Translations under genes and position numbers: made by a program
In this document: positions 38,754 through 48,857 of the stretch, piece by piece
Layout of the letters: every line of letters starts with the position of its first letter
Position numbering within the stretch: position 1 is the first letter of the stretch
From: Gammaproteobacteria bacterium
Lineage (GTDB): Bacteria > Pseudomonadota > Gammaproteobacteria > Steroidobacterales > Woeseiaceae
Reading direction: 5' to 3'
Assembly: GCA_029862045.1 (NCBI GenBank)
Contig: JAOTYE010000018.1
Coordinates: 1-64,000 of the forward strand
DNA length: 64,000 nucleotides
Notes under the pieces: model-generated
The model's input: the letters and a program-made list of their open reading frames with translations, nothing else
Told to the model about the DNA's origin: nothing
The model's database searches: none

Positions 38754-41333
38754 ATGCGTTTGGACAAACTGACAAGCAAATTCCAGTTGGCGCTCGCCGA
38801 GGCGCAGTCACTCGCTGTCGGCCAGGATCACCAGTTCATCGAGCCGGCACATGTCATGGTTGCGCTGCTGGACCAGCAGGGCGGCACTGTGCGCGGTTTG
38901 CTGACCAAGTCGGGCGTCAATGTCAATTTGCTGCGATCCCAGTTGGGAGATGCCGTCGATCGGCTGCCCAAAGTCGAAGGGGCTGGTGGTGACGTTCACA
39001 TCGGTAATGATGTGACCAGGCTCTTCAATATTACGGACAAGCTCGCGCAGCAGCGCGACGACCAATACATCTCGAGCGAGCTGTTCGTGTTGGCGGCGAT
39101 GGACGAGAAGTCGCCACTGCGGTCGATCATGGAGCAGGCTGGTGCTGTGCGCGGCGCGATCGAAAAGTCGATCGACGACCTCCGTGGCGGGCAACAGGTC
39201 AATGACCCGAATGCCGAGGACACGCGCCAGGCGCTGGAAAAGTACACGATTGATCTTACGGAGCGCGCCGAGCAGGGCAAGCTTGATCCGATTATCGGTC
39301 GCGACGACGAAATTCGCCGCACGATCCAGATTCTGCAGCGCCGCACCAAGAACAATCCGGTCCTGATCGGTGCACCGGGTGTCGGTAAGACCGCCATCAT
39401 CGAAGGGCTTGCGCAGCGCATCGTCAACAATGAGGTACCTGAGGGGTTACGCGGTAAGCGCATCCTGTCGCTCGATATGGGCGCGCTGATTGCCGGTGCC
39501 AAATTCCGCGGTGAATTCGAAGAACGGCTCAAAGCCGTATTGAACGACCTTTCGAAGCAGGAAGGCCAGATCATTCTGTTTATCGACGAACTGCACACGG
39601 TGGTCGGCGCCGGTAAGGCAGAGGGCTCTATGGACGCTGGCAACATGCTGAAGCCCGCGCTCGCACGGGGTGAGTTGCACTGCGTCGGCGCGACGACGCT
39701 CGACGAATATCGCAAGTACCTCGAAAAAGATGCAGCGCTCGAACGACGCTTTCAAAAAGTGCTGATCGATGAACCGACCGTCGAAGACACGATCGCAATT
39801 CTGCGTGGACTCAAAGAGCGTTATGAGGTTCACCATGGTGTCGAGATTACCGACCCGGCAATCGTCGCCGCCGCTACGCTGTCGCATCGTTACATCAGTG
39901 ACCGGCAGCTACCGGACAAGGCCATTGATCTGATCGATGAGGCCGCGTCGCGCATCCGTATTGAGATCGATTCCAAGCCTGAAGCAATGGACAGGCTGGA
40001 GCGGCGCATCATCCAGCTCAAAATCGAACGTGAGGCCCTCAAAAAGGAATCCGATGAGGCATCGCGCAAGCGGCTCGAGGATCTCGAGACGCAGCTCGGC
40101 GATCTGGAGAGGGAGTTTGCAGACCTCGAGGAGGTCTGGAAAGCCGAAAAGGCGGCAATGCAGGGGGCCGCTCACGTCAAGGAAGAACTCGAGCGCGCTC
40201 GTCTGGAGCTTGAAACCGCGCATCGTGCGAATGACCTTACGCGCATGTCCGAACTGCAATACGGCCGCATCCCCGAGCTCGAGAAGCAGCTCGAAGGCGC
40301 TGTGCAGGCTGAAAACAAGGAAACGACGCTGCTGCGCAACAACGTGACCGACGAAGAGGTTGCCGAGATTGTCTCTAAGTGGACCGGTATTCCGGTGTCG
40401 AAAATGCTCGAGGGCGAGAAAGAAAAACTGCTGCAGATGGAGTCCGTCGTGCAACAGCGCGTTGTCGGTCAAAGCGAGGCCGTTACTGCCGTTGCAAATG
40501 CGATTCGCCGCTCGCGTGCCGGCTTGTCAGACCCGAGAAGGCCGATCGGCTCGTTCCTGTTTCTCGGACCAACCGGTGTCGGCAAGACGGAACTCACCAA
40601 GGCACTGGCGAATTTCATGTTCGATACCGACGACGCGATGGTGCGCCTCGACATGTCGGAGTTCATGGAAAAGCACTCCGTCGCCCGGTTGATTGGCGCG
40701 CCGCCGGGATACGTGGGCTACGAGGAAGGTGGTTACCTGACCGAAGCGGTTCGGCGCCGTCCCTATTCGGTCATTCTGCTCGACGAAGTTGAAAAAGCGC
40801 ATCCTGACGTATTCAATGTGTTGCTGCAGGTACTCGACGACGGTCGCCTGACCGATGGCCAGGGGCGGACAGTCGATTTCCGCAACGCCGTCATCGTCAT
40901 GACGTCAAACCTCGGTTCACAGATGATTCAGGAGATGGCTGGGGAAGATAAGTACGAGGAGATGAAAACGGCCGTTATGGACATCGTCGGCACACACTTT
41001 CGGCCCGAGTTCATCAATCGCGTGGATGACGTCGTCGTGTTCCACCCGCTGAGTCGTGAACATATTCGATTGATCGTGGATATCCAGCTTGGCTACCTGC
41101 ACGACCGTCTCGCTGATCGAGACATGCGCATCAATTTGTCCGATTCCGCGCGAGACAGGCTCGCAGAGGCCGGGTTCGATCCGGTCTATGGGGCACGCCC
41201 GTTACGGCGCGCGATCCAGCAACAGGTCGAGAATCCGTTGGCTCAGGAGATTCTGGAAGGCAAGTTCCAGCCCGGTGACGTCATCGAAGTGGGCGTGGCC
41301 GATGACCGCCTCGATTTCCAGAATGCGGCATAG
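38754..41333 (+). CDS. clpB: Disaggregase ClpB (Hsp100)
   Basis: Hexameric AAA+ chaperone that works with DnaK to rescue aggregated proteins. The 859-residue protein has the ClpN repeats at the N-terminus, first AAA+ module with Walker [10 protein letters not shown], the long middle coiled coil at about residues 410-530 ([18 protein letters not shown] onward) that separates ClpB from ClpA, and second AAA+ module with GPTGVGKTE. The ATG has GAGG at 38743-38746. A sigma32-type promoter precedes it. Confidence 0.97.
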   Translation: MRLDKLTSKFQLALAEAQSLAVGQDHQFIEPAHVMVALLDQQGGTVRGLLTKSGVNVNLLRSQLGDAVDRLPKVEGAGGDVHIGNDVTRLFNITDKLAQQRDDQYISSELFVLAAMDEKSPLRSIMEQAGAVRGAIEKSIDDLRGGQQVNDPNAEDTRQALEKYTIDLTERAEQGKLDPIIGRDDEIRRTIQILQRRTKNNPVLIGAPGVGKTAIIEGLAQRIVNNEVPEGLRGKRILSLDMGALIAGAKFRGEFEERLKAVLNDLSKQEGQIILFIDELHTVVGAGKAEGSMDAGNMLKPALARGELHCVGATTLDEYRKYLEKDAALERRFQKVLIDEPTVEDTIAILRGLKERYEVHHGVEITDPAIVAAATLSHRYISDRQLPDKAIDLIDEAASRIRIEIDSKPEAMDRLERRIIQLKIEREALKKESDEASRKRLEDLETQLGDLEREFADLEEVWKAEKAAMQGAAHVKEELERARLELETAHRANDLTRMSELQYGRIPELEKQLEGAVQAENKETTLLRNNVTDEEVAEIVSKWTGIPVSKMLEGEKEKLLQMESVVQQRVVGQSEAVTAVANAIRRSRAGLSDPRRPIGSFLFLGPTGVGKTELTKALANFMFDTDDAMVRLDMSEFMEKHSVARLIGAPPGYVGYEEGGYLTEAVRRRPYSVILLDEVEKAHPDVFNVLLQVLDDGRLTDGQGRTVDFRNAVIVMTSNLGSQMIQEMAGEDKYEEMKTAVMDIVGTHFRPEFINRVDDVVVFHPLSREHIRLIVDIQLGYLHDRLADRDMRINLSDSARDRLAEAGFDPVYGARPLRRAIQQQVENPLAQEILEGKFQPGDVIEVGVADDRLDFQNAA

Positions 41334-41410
41334 TCAATTCGCCCGGCTCTGATAGTGTCTCCGGCGCCAGTCGATTGCCACAATGTACTAATATTACGGC
41401 GGGCCCCTAC

Positions 41411-41416
41411 TATAAT
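41411..41416 (+). promoter_or_regulatory. Consensus -10 box ahead of fmdB
   Basis: A perfect TATAAT at 41411-41416, 26 bases before the fmdB ATG. No good -35 lies at 16-18 bp, so an activator or an unusual upstream element may be needed. Confidence 0.45.
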
Positions 41417-41441
41417 CCGCGACACCCGAGGAGTTTCGCGC

Positions 41442-41747
41442 ATGCCGATTTATGAGTATGCCTGCAAAAAATGTGATCATAGGCTTGACGCGCTGCAGAA
41501 GATTGCAGATGCGCCGCTTGTGGATTGTCCGGAGTGCGGCGAGCCTGGCCTGAAACGGCTGTTGTCCGCGCCACGTTTCCGGCTCAAAGGGGAAGGCTGG
41601 TACGAGACCGATTTCAAGAAGGACAATCAGCGTAATCTGCATGGCGAAAAGGCGCCGTCGAAGTCAAAGGACACGGCGGCGACGGACAAGAGTGACGACA
41701 AGGCGAAACCAAAGCCGTCATCGGACAAAAAAGCGAGCAAGGCCTGA
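41442..41747 (+). CDS. FmdB-family zinc-ribbon protein
   Basis: Small protein of 101 residues starting MPIYEYACKKCDHRLDALQK. A zinc ribbon is formed by CKKC (about 8-11) and CPEC (about 30-33); the C-terminal half is a low-complexity Lys/Ser/Asp-rich tail. The ATG has GAGGAG at 41428-41433. Function of the FmdB family is unresolved (the founding member was proposed as a regulator of amide-utilisation genes). It is followed by the DUF502 gene and aspS, a recurrent proteobacterial cluster. Confidence 0.88.
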   Translation: MPIYEYACKKCDHRLDALQKIADAPLVDCPECGEPGLKRLLSAPRFRLKGEGWYETDFKKDNQRNLHGEKAPSKSKDTAATDKSDDKAKPKPSSDKKASKA

Positions 41748-41754
41748 CACCACT

Positions 41755-42402
41755 ATGATGAAACGTCTCCGTCGTTATCTCGTCGCTGGACTGCTTGTGT
41801 GGTTGCCGCTGGGCATCACTATCTTCCTGTTCCGCGTGTTAATCGGCCTGATGGACAGGTCGCTCAGATACGTGCCGGAGCGTTTTCAACCAGAGACGTG
41901 GCTCGGAGTATCGATTCCCGGACTCGGCGCAATTCTGACGATCATTGTGCTGCTGGTGACCGGCCTGCTCGCCGCAAATATTGTTGGCCGCAAATTCATT
42001 GGTGGCTGGGAATCACTGATGGACCGGATTCCCGTTGCGCGATCAATCTATTCGGCGGCGAAGAATTTTGCCGAGATCGTGTTTTCCGATTCGGGCAAGG
42101 CGTTTAGCAAGGTCCTGCTCGTCGAGTACCCGCGTAAGGGAATTTATACGCTGACGTTTCAGACCGCGACCGATGTCGGTGAAATTCAAGGCCGCACGGG
42201 CGAGGATGTCGTGTGCTGTTTCGTACCGACAACACCGAATCCAACGTCAGGTTTCATCATCATCGTGCCAAAGAAAGATGCGATCGAACTGGACATGGAA
42301 GTGGACGAAGCCGTAAAACTGATCATGTCGCTCGGGGTGGTCGTACCAACCTGGTCGAAGCAGCAGACTGCTGAATTGCCACTGAAAATGCCTGAGGAAT
42401 AG
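41755..42402 (+). CDS. DUF502 family membrane protein
   Basis: Protein of 215 residues with two predicted membrane helices (about 8-30 and 58-82) and a soluble C-terminal domain. The segment RIPVARSIYSAAKNFAEIVF and the PTTPNPTSGFIIIVPK motif are typical of DUF502. The exact function is unknown. ATG 41755 (MMKRLRRYL) lies 7 bases after fmdB; the frame extends back into fmdB without similarity. A hairpin repeat begins at its last base. Confidence 0.88.
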   Translation: MMKRLRRYLVAGLLVWLPLGITIFLFRVLIGLMDRSLRYVPERFQPETWLGVSIPGLGAILTIIVLLVTGLLAANIVGRKFIGGWESLMDRIPVARSIYSAAKNFAEIVFSDSGKAFSKVLLVEYPRKGIYTLTFQTATDVGEIQGRTGEDVVCCFVPTTPNPTSGFIIIVPKKDAIELDMEVDEAVKLIMSLGVVVPTWSKQQTAELPLKMPEE

Positions 42403-42480
42403 CCGCGACCGGGACGCTACTTATCTTCATGGCTCGCTGCGCTGCGCTTTACTTCCGATAAGCAACGTCCCGGTCGCGGC
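42402..42480 (+). repeat. Dispersed hairpin element, copy D
   Basis: A 24-nt left arm (42402-42425, GCCGCGACCGGGACG...), 31-nt core (42426-42456) and 24-nt right arm (42457-42480); arms pair at 22 of 24 positions. The core equals that of copy C. It sits between the DUF502 gene and the aspS promoter and starts on the last base of the DUF502 stop codon. Confidence 0.88.
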
Positions 42481-42503
42481 TGTTACACCCGGCGCTCCGG
42501 CGG

Positions 42504-42532
42504 TTGTATATTCACCGCTCAGGCCGTACCAT
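42504..42532 (+). promoter_or_regulatory. Putative sigma70 promoter of aspS
   Basis: TTGTAT (42504-42509) and TACCAT (42527-42532) with a 17-bp spacer, 37 bases before the aspS ATG and just after hairpin element D. This would give aspS transcription independent of fmdB. Confidence 0.5.
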
Positions 42533-42569
42533 TCCGCCTCTTTTTTGGGCCGGATTCTCGGAACTTACG

Positions 42570-44342
42570 ATGCGCAGCCACTATTGCGGACAAGTTGATG
42601 AAACGCTGATCGGACAGGACGTCGCGGTCTGTGGCTGGGTGCACAGACGCCGCGATCACGGTGGCGTGATCTTCGTCGATCTACGCGATCGCGAAGGACT
42701 TTTGCAGGTCGTTTTCGACCCCGATCGCGCGGAGATTTTTGCCGAGGCCGAGCGCATTCGCGGCGAGTACGTGTTGGCGGTCAAAGGTCGCGTTCGTGAG
42801 CGGCCCGAGGGCACGATCAACCCGAATATGAAGACGGGGCAGGTCGAGGTGCTGGCACACGAGTTGACCGTTCTGAATCGTTCGGAAACGCCACCGTTTC
42901 ATCACGATGAGCAGGCAAACGAAGAGCTGCGTCTCAAGTATCGCTATCTCGACCTGCGTCGCGAGGACATGCTGAACAACCTGCGCCTGCGGCACGAAGT
43001 GACAATGGCGATGCGCGAGTTCCTCGACCGCGATGGTTTCGTCGATGTTGAGACACCGATGTTGACTCGTGCGACGCCTGAAGGTGCGCGCGACTACATG
43101 GTCCCGAGCCGCACGCATCCGGGCAAGTTCTTTGCGTTGCCGCAGTCGCCGCAGTTGTTTAAGCAGCTGCTGATGATGTCGGGCCTCGATCGCTACTATC
43201 AGATCGTGCGCTGCTTCCGTGACGAGGACCTGCGCGCCGATCGCCAGCCCGAGTTTACCCAGCTCGATGTCGAAATGAGCTTCGTCGACGAAGCAGGCGT
43301 TACTGGCGAGATGGAACTGCTCGTGCGACATCTGTTCAAGAAAGTGCTCGACGTCGACCTGCCGTCGCCGTTTCCGCGCATGAGTTACGCCGAGGCGATG
43401 CAACGATTCGGCTCGGACAAGCCGGACCTGCGCATCGACCTCGAGTTGGTCGAAGTCTCCGATCTGGTGGACTCGGTCGAATTCAAGGTCTTCGCCGGGC
43501 CGGCCGCGGACCCTGAGGGCCGCGTCGCAGCATTATGCCTGCCCGCTGGTAACGAACTGACGCGGCGGGAAATCGATGCCTACGCAGCCTACGTCGAACG
43601 ATTTGGCGCGAAAGGTCTCGCTTACATCAAAGTCAACGACGTAGCCGCCGGCCGCGATGGCTTGCAGTCGCCGATCCTGAAGTTTCTGCCGGACGATGCT
43701 GTGAGCGGCATCCTCGAGCGCACGGGCGCCAACACGGGCGATTTAATCTTCTTCGGTGCTGACAAAGCTCGCGTCGTTAACGATGCGCTCGGTGCACTGC
43801 GCGTGAAACTCGGAGAGGACCGCGGTTTGATCGCAGACGGCTGGGCACCACTTTGGGTTGTGGACTTTCCGATGTTCGAGCAGGATCCAAAAACGAAGTC
43901 CTGGGATCCGTTGCATCACCCGTTTACAGCGCCAGTGAATGATGATCCGGAAGCCTTGCTCGCCGACCCTGGTAACGCCTTGTCTCGCGCTTATGATCTG
44001 GCGCTAAACGGACTCGAGTTGGGCGGCGGATCGATTCGTATTCACGATCAGCGTATGCAATCGGCAGTTTTCGAGTTGCTCAGGATCAGTGCGGAACAGG
44101 CCGAGGAAAAATTCGGATTCCTGCTGCGTGCGCTCGAGTACGGTTGCCCACCGCACGGCGGTATCGCCTTTGGCCTCGATCGTATCGTCATGCTGATGGC
44201 AGGCGCCGAGAGCATTCGCGACGTCATCGCGTTCCCCAAGACGCAGTCGGCGCATTGTCCACTGACGAACGCACCGGGTGAAGTGTCTGCAGAGCAGCTC
44301 AAAGAAGCCGGCATCCGCTTGCGGACGCCGCGCACCGAGTAG
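42570..44342 (+). CDS. aspS: Aspartyl-tRNA synthetase, probably non-discriminating
   Basis: Class II synthetase of 590 residues: an N-terminal OB anticodon-binding domain, the catalytic core with motif 2 around [20 protein letters not shown], a bacterial GAD insertion at about 290-420, and motif 3 [17 protein letters not shown] 42570 is chosen because [15 protein letters not shown] is the family start. The anticodon-binding loop reads RRRDHGG (H30) where discriminating E. coli AspRS has Leu; with EGT near residue 80 this resembles enzymes that also charge tRNA(Asn). It is followed by nudB. Confidence 0.95.
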   Translation: MRSHYCGQVDETLIGQDVAVCGWVHRRRDHGGVIFVDLRDREGLLQVVFDPDRAEIFAEAERIRGEYVLAVKGRVRERPEGTINPNMKTGQVEVLAHELTVLNRSETPPFHHDEQANEELRLKYRYLDLRREDMLNNLRLRHEVTMAMREFLDRDGFVDVETPMLTRATPEGARDYMVPSRTHPGKFFALPQSPQLFKQLLMMSGLDRYYQIVRCFRDEDLRADRQPEFTQLDVEMSFVDEAGVTGEMELLVRHLFKKVLDVDLPSPFPRMSYAEAMQRFGSDKPDLRIDLELVEVSDLVDSVEFKVFAGPAADPEGRVAALCLPAGNELTRREIDAYAAYVERFGAKGLAYIKVNDVAAGRDGLQSPILKFLPDDAVSGILERTGANTGDLIFFGADKARVVNDALGALRVKLGEDRGLIADGWAPLWVVDFPMFEQDPKTKSWDPLHHPFTAPVNDDPEALLADPGNALSRAYDLALNGLELGGGSIRIHDQRMQSAVFELLRISAEQAEEKFGFLLRALEYGCPPHGGIAFGLDRIVMLMAGAESIRDVIAFPKTQSAHCPLTNAPGEVSAEQLKEAGIRLRTPRTE

Positions 44343-44387
44343 GAGCCGCCTGCCAGGAGACTGCTCTGGCGGGCGAGAATTGACCTG

Positions 44388-44816
44388 ATGTCTTATCGTC
44401 GCCCGGTTTCCGTACTCGTTGTTGTTCACACCGACGATGGCCAAGTCCTGTTGCTGCGACGTGCAGATCCTTTTGATTTCTGGCAGTCGGTAACCGGCAG
44501 CCTCAACGAAAATGAGTCTCATGCGGAAGCCGCGGCTCGTGAACTGTTTGAAGAAACCGGGCTGACGCATGAGGGTACGCTCACCTATGCTGGCGTGAGC
44601 CGAACATTTGTCATTGATCCACGCTGGCGAAATCGTTTCGAACCTGGCGTGGTCGAGAATGTCGAACATGAATGGCGATTCAGCTTGCCCGCCACGTTGG
44701 ATATTGTGCTGGACACGAAGGAACACACGGAATATCGCTGGCTGCCGATCGCAGAGGCAGAAGAGAGAGTATGGTCTTGGACGAACAAGGAAGCATTGCA
44801 ATTGCTGACACGATGA
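44388..44816 (+). CDS. nudB: Dihydroneopterin triphosphate diphosphatase NudB
   Basis: Nudix hydrolase of 142 residues that removes pyrophosphate from dihydroneopterin triphosphate in folate synthesis. The Nudix box is complete (GSLNENESH...RELFEETGL). The motif SRTFVIDPRWRNRFEPGVVENVEHEW is characteristic of the NudB subgroup. The location right after aspS is conserved. Its stop overlaps the hydrolase ATG (ATGA). Confidence 0.92.
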   Translation: MSYRRPVSVLVVVHTDDGQVLLLRRADPFDFWQSVTGSLNENESHAEAAARELFEETGLTHEGTLTYAGVSRTFVIDPRWRNRFEPGVVENVEHEWRFSLPATLDIVLDTKEHTEYRWLPIAEAEERVWSWTNKEALQLLTR

Positions 44817-45466
44817 ATTCGATCCATACCGTCATATGTATCCATGGCATCTGGTCGCACACGGTGGCGATGACGATGATCAAGCGTCGGCTTGCGAAAG
44901 AGTACGGCATGCAGGTGCTGTCGTTTAATTATCCGTCAGTGCGAGGCACGCTCGACGACAATGCAGCGGCACTCACAAACTTCATTCATGAGCAGGGGCT
45001 CGAGGCGACCCATATCATCGGTCACAGTCTCGGCGGTGTCATCGCGTTGCGCATGCTCGCGAACGACCCTGACGCCGTGCCGGGTCGCGTTGTGTGCATC
45101 GGCTCACCCCTGACAGGATCGCGGGCTGCGACTTTTCTAAGCGAGCAAGATTGGGCCGAGCCGTTTCTCGGTAACTCGCTGCCCGCGGGCGTGATTCATG
45201 AGGCCGCCAACGTATGGGCGTCACATGTGTGCGACGTCCGTGACGTCGGTGTGATTGCAGGAACGGTGGGGATAGGTGTGGGCCGACTCGTTACGACATT
45301 CGACGGCGACAGTGACGGCTCGGTCGCCGTGTCGGAAACGCGACTCGAAGGTGCCAGAGACCATATTTGCATGGCGGTCAGCCACAAGGGCATGCTGATC
45401 TCGAGCGATGTCGCTGATCAGGCCGCGGCGTTTTTCAAGCGTGGGGAGTTTCTTCGAGACGAATAA
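44813..45466 (+). CDS. Alpha/beta hydrolase (lipase/acyltransferase-like)
   Basis: Protein of 217 residues with an alpha/beta-hydrolase fold: oxyanion region CIHGIWSH, nucleophile elbow GHSLGG (Ser near residue 66), an Asp candidate in TTFDGDSDGSV, and a histidine in VSHKGMLIS near the C-terminus. Substrate is unknown; the pattern resembles small esterases or triacylglycerol-lipase-like proteins found in proteobacteria. No signal peptide is seen, so it is probably cytoplasmic. The ATG overlaps the nudB stop. Its TAA stop coincides with the left edge of a palindromic element. Confidence 0.8.
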   Translation: MNSIHTVICIHGIWSHTVAMTMIKRRLAKEYGMQVLSFNYPSVRGTLDDNAAALTNFIHEQGLEATHIIGHSLGGVIALRMLANDPDAVPGRVVCIGSPLTGSRAATFLSEQDWAEPFLGNSLPAGVIHEAANVWASHVCDVRDVGVIAGTVGIGVGRLVTTFDGDSDGSVAVSETRLEGARDHICMAVSHKGMLISSDVADQAAAFFKRGEFLRDE

Positions 45467-45522
45467 ATGGGGACATTCCTGATTTGGCGCACTAATGTCC
45501 GAAATCAGGAATGTCCCCATTT
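45465..45522. repeat. Palindromic REP/REPIN-like element with GGGGACA ends
   Basis: A perfect 21-bp inverted repeat (AAATGGGGACATTCCTGATTT at its left arm, 45465-45485; right arm 45502-45522) with a 16-base loop. It lies exactly between the convergent hydrolase and mutS genes. Arms with AAATGGGGACA recall repeats associated with IS200-like (RAYT/TnpA_REP) transposases; no such gene is in the window. It could also terminate transcription both ways. Confidence 0.75.
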
Positions 45523-45532
45523 CTGCACGCGT

Positions 45533-48094
45533 TTAATCAACTTCCTTGAGCTTATACAGGGCGTCCAGCGCCTCGCGCGGGGACATCGAATCCGGATCCA
45601 GATTGTCTACGGCAATGCGAAGTGCGTCATCGATCGCCGGCTCTTCGATCGTCAATGGCAGCTGGCCTTGCGCGCCGTCACGTTGGGCCACCTGCGATGA
45701 CTCGAGTGTCCGCAGGTATGTCTTCGCGCGACGGATGACCTCTTTCGGTACGCCCGCGAGTGCCGCCACTTGTAAGCCGTAACTCTGATTGGCCGGCCCG
45801 GGCCTGACGGCATGCAGGAAAACAAGCTGACCATCGTGCTCGGTTGCATCGAGGTGCACGTTGCTGCAGGCGGGCAGTTCCTTCGCAAGCGCGGTCAGCT
45901 CGAAATAGTGGGTTGCGAACAAGGTAAACGCGGTTGCCGTCTCGCCCATGTAATGCGCGGCGGCCCAGGCCAGTGACAAGCCATCGAAAGTGCTCGTGCC
46001 GCGGCCGATTTCGTCCATGAGCACGAGACTTTGCTCTGTGGCGTTGTGCAGAATTGTTGCCGTCTCCGTCATCTCGACCATGAACGTCGATCGGCCGCCC
46101 GCAAGATCGTCCGACGCGCCGATGCGCGTAAAGATGCGATCGATCGGACCAATACGCAGGCTCTCAGCCGGCACGAAGCTGCCAATGTGCGCGAGAATGG
46201 TGATCAACGCAGTCTGCCGCATGTAGGTCGATTTGCCGCCCATATTCGGCCCCGTTATCACAAGCAGCCGCTGCGATGCATCGAGCGATACGTCATTGGC
46301 GACAAACGGTGTCTCGATGACCTGCTCGACGACGAGATGCCGACCAGCCGTGATTTCGATACAAGGCGTGTCAGCAATTGTGGGCTTCGACAAGCTCAGG
46401 GTTGCGGCGCGTTCTGCGAAGCAAGCAAGGACATCGAGTTCTGCAACCGCGAACGCGGTTTGCTGCAACTCCGCGAGAACCCCGTGCAGTTGGTCAAGCA
46501 CGTCTTCATACAATAGCTTCTCGCGAGTCAGCGCACGCTCACGCGCGCCGAGGACTTTGTCTTCAAATTCCTTGAGTTCGGGCGTGATATAGCGCTCCGC
46601 CGCTTTGAGCGTCTGCCGGCGCACGTACTCGACCGGCGCTTTGTCAGCCTGGGTCTTGCTGATCTCGATGTAATAACCGTGGACGCGGTTGTAGCCGAGT
46701 TTGAGTGTCGCGATACCGGTGCGTTCTTTCTCGCGTGCCTCGAGATCCAGCAGATATTGATCCGCGTTCGAGGCGATCGCGCGCAGGTCATCGAGTTCGT
46801 CGTCATAACCGTTGGCGATGACGCCACCGTCACGGATCAACATTGGCGGGTTGTCGATGATCGCCTTGTCAAGCAGCTCATGTTGCCGGCGATGCTCGCC
46901 AATTCGTGCGCACAGCGCGGCGAGCAATGGCGAGTCGAGTTCACCAAGTTGCCGGCGCAGTTCGGGCAATCGTGATAACGCGGCTGTGAGTTGACGCAGG
47001 TCACGAGGCCGCGCGGAACGCAGCGCAACACGCGACAGGATGCGCTCCACGTCACCGATGCCATCGATCCTGGCCTGCAGCTCGCATGCCGATGCGGTGG
47101 TGAGCATCGTCTCGACTGCCTGATAGCGGCCCCGCAGCACGGCCGTATCACGCAACGGGCGTTGCATCCAGCGGCGCAACAGTCGCGAGCCCATCGGACT
47201 CTGACAATGATCCATGACGCCCGCCAGCGTGTGCTCGTGATGGCCGCTCAATGACTCCTCGAGTTCGAGATTGCGCCGTGTCGGGCCATCCATGATGACC
47301 GCCTCCTCACGTCGTTCGACAGCGATCGACTGCAGATGCGGCAGGGCGGCTTTTTGCGTGTCCGTGACGTATTGCATCAGTGCGCCGGCAGCAGCGATGC
47401 CGCGCGAAAAGCCCTCACAGCCAAAACCGCTCAGGTCGCGCGTGCCAAACTGCGCGCATAGCAGCCGTGTCGCGCTGTCGAGTTCGAAATGCCACGGTGG
47501 CCGCCGTGTGACACGAATGCCGTTTTTGAAAGAGTCGCCAAGTATCTGGTCTTCGTCGACGATGAGTTCGGCCGGCCGCAAGCGTTCGATCTCGCCGCCA
47601 AGCGCCTCGATATCGGGCACCTCGGTGAGTTGAAAGCGCCCGCCGGCGAGATCGAGCCAGGCGATGCCGATGCGATCGCCGTCGGCGAACACCGCAGCGA
47701 CCAGGTTGTCGCGCGTTTCGGCAAGCAGTGCTTCGTCAGTGAGCGTGCCGGGCGTGACGATGCGCGTTACTTTGCGCTTGACCGGGCCCTTGCTTGTCGC
47801 CGGATCGCCGATTTGCTCGCAAATCGCCACTGACTGTCCCTTGCGCACGAGCTTGGCGAGATAGCCCTCGACAGCGTGATACGGGACACCGGCCATGGGA
47901 ATGGGGTTGCCACCGGACTTGCCCCGTGAGGTCAGCGTTATATCGAGCAGTTTTGCGGCGCTTTTTGCGTCTTCGTAGAACAACTCATAGAAGTCACCCA
48001 TGCGGTAAAACACGAGCATATCCGGGTACTCGGCCTTGATGGCCAGGTACTGCCGCATCATCGGCGTGTGAATTGCTTTCGGCTCAGTGCGCAT
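45533..48094 (-). CDS. mutS: DNA mismatch repair protein MutS
   Basis: Mismatch-recognition ATPase of 853 residues. The mismatch-contacting Phe-x-Glu lies in [11 protein letters not shown] near residue 30, domains II and III follow, and the ABC-type ATPase has Walker [14 protein letters not shown], then STFMVEMTE and the Walker [13 protein letters not shown]. The C-terminal dimerisation segment is present. It begins 11 bases after the stop of the CBS-domain gene, so it may be transcribed from the DUF1538 operon promoter. Confidence 0.97.
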   Translation of the reverse strand: MRTEPKAIHTPMMRQYLAIKAEYPDMLVFYRMGDFYELFYEDAKSAAKLLDITLTSRGKSGGNPIPMAGVPYHAVEGYLAKLVRKGQSVAICEQIGDPATSKGPVKRKVTRIVTPGTLTDEALLAETRDNLVAAVFADGDRIGIAWLDLAGGRFQLTEVPDIEALGGEIERLRPAELIVDEDQILGDSFKNGIRVTRRPPWHFELDSATRLLCAQFGTRDLSGFGCEGFSRGIAAAGALMQYVTDTQKAALPHLQSIAVERREEAVIMDGPTRRNLELEESLSGHHEHTLAGVMDHCQSPMGSRLLRRWMQRPLRDTAVLRGRYQAVETMLTTASACELQARIDGIGDVERILSRVALRSARPRDLRQLTAALSRLPELRRQLGELDSPLLAALCARIGEHRRQHELLDKAIIDNPPMLIRDGGVIANGYDDELDDLRAIASNADQYLLDLEAREKERTGIATLKLGYNRVHGYYIEISKTQADKAPVEYVRRQTLKAAERYITPELKEFEDKVLGARERALTREKLLYEDVLDQLHGVLAELQQTAFAVAELDVLACFAERAATLSLSKPTIADTPCIEITAGRHLVVEQVIETPFVANDVSLDASQRLLVITGPNMGGKSTYMRQTALITILAHIGSFVPAESLRIGPIDRIFTRIGASDDLAGGRSTFMVEMTETATILHNATEQSLVLMDEIGRGTSTFDGLSLAWAAAHYMGETATAFTLFATHYFELTALAKELPACSNVHLDATEHDGQLVFLHAVRPGPANQSYGLQVAALAGVPKEVIRRAKTYLRTLESSQVAQRDGAQGQLPLTIEEPAIDDALRIAVDNLDPDSMSPREALDALYKLKEVD

Positions 48095-48105
48095 CGATCG
48101 GAAGC

Positions 48106-48510
48106 TTAGTCGAGATTGGGCAGTCCTTGGAGCACGAGCAGGTAATAACTCACGATTCCGATGACATCGTCGTGGTCCACAACCGGTGCGTGGCTGATGC
48201 CGAACCTGTCAAACAGTCTCGCGCAATAGCGGATGTCCATATCGGGACGCACCGTAATCACAGGCTTTGACATGATCTCGAAGACATTGACGCGTTCGGG
48301 TGCCCGGTCCTTGGCGATCACCTGTTTCGCGATGTCCGAAAACAGCAGCATGCCGATCTCGTCGTGCTCGTGTCGCTTGTCAACGATCAGGGAGGTGGCT
48401 TGCACACGCTTCATTATCCGTAATGCTTCGAAGACATTAGTGCGGCCATCAACGTGTGTAACTTCCGTGCGCATGACCTTGCGCACGGCAACCCATTCAG
48501 GATTACTCAT
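48106..48510 (-). CDS. CBS-domain pair protein
   Basis: Soluble protein of 134 residues made of two CBS motifs (about 10-70 and 75-130), with [17 protein letters not shown] and [31 protein letters not shown] pairs bind adenosine nucleotides such as AMP, ATP or c-di-AMP in other proteins. There is no fused effector domain, so it likely acts on a partner, probably the DUF1538 transporter-like pair. It overlaps the PII-like gene by 4 bases. Confidence 0.88.
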   Translation of the reverse strand: MSNPEWVAVRKVMRTEVTHVDGRTNVFEALRIMKRVQATSLIVDKRHEHDEIGMLLFSDIAKQVIAKDRAPERVNVFEIMSKPVITVRPDMDIRYCARLFDRFGISHAPVVDHDDVIGIVSYYLLVLQGLPNLD

Positions 48511-48857
48511 AGTTGTTCCTCCACGATTTCAGCAAGGTGCTCGGCCTGAGTCAAAACGCCGATGGCGTCCTCAACGTCCAATTGCACGGCGAGCCCGGTA
48601 CCGGGCTTGGCGTCGAATTCGCCAATTACGCCGATGCGTTCCAGTATCTCTCGGCTAAGGTGCTGTTCGACCAGCAATATGAGGACATCTCTCTGTGTGC
48701 TCAGCGTCAGGCCGAAGAAGCTCTTTGGCGCATCGTATCCCTCGCCGCGAGCATTGCTTACGACAGTGCATCCGGTAGCGCCGGCTTTACGGGCTGCCTT
48801 GATGACCTCCTCGGTTTTTGAATCTTCGACGAAGACAATCAATAGTTTGAAATGCAT
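48507..48857 (-). CDS. PII-like signal protein
   Basis: Small protein of 116 residues with PII (GlnB) superfamily features: an N-terminal beta strand (FKLLIVFVEDSKTEEVIKAA), a T-loop-like region with NARGEGYDAPKSFFGL, and the B-loop-like segment GTGLAVQLDVEDAIGV. The T-loop lacks the uridylylated tyrosine motif of GlnB/GlnK. Such proteins typically bind nucleotides and control a neighbouring membrane protein. It overlaps the preceding DUF1538 gene stop by one base and the CBS gene start by four, so all are coupled. Confidence 0.82.
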   Translation of the reverse strand: MHFKLLIVFVEDSKTEEVIKAARKAGATGCTVVSNARGEGYDAPKSFFGLTLSTQRDVLILLVEQHLSREILERIGVIGEFDAKPGTGLAVQLDVEDAIGVLTQAEHLAEIVEEQL

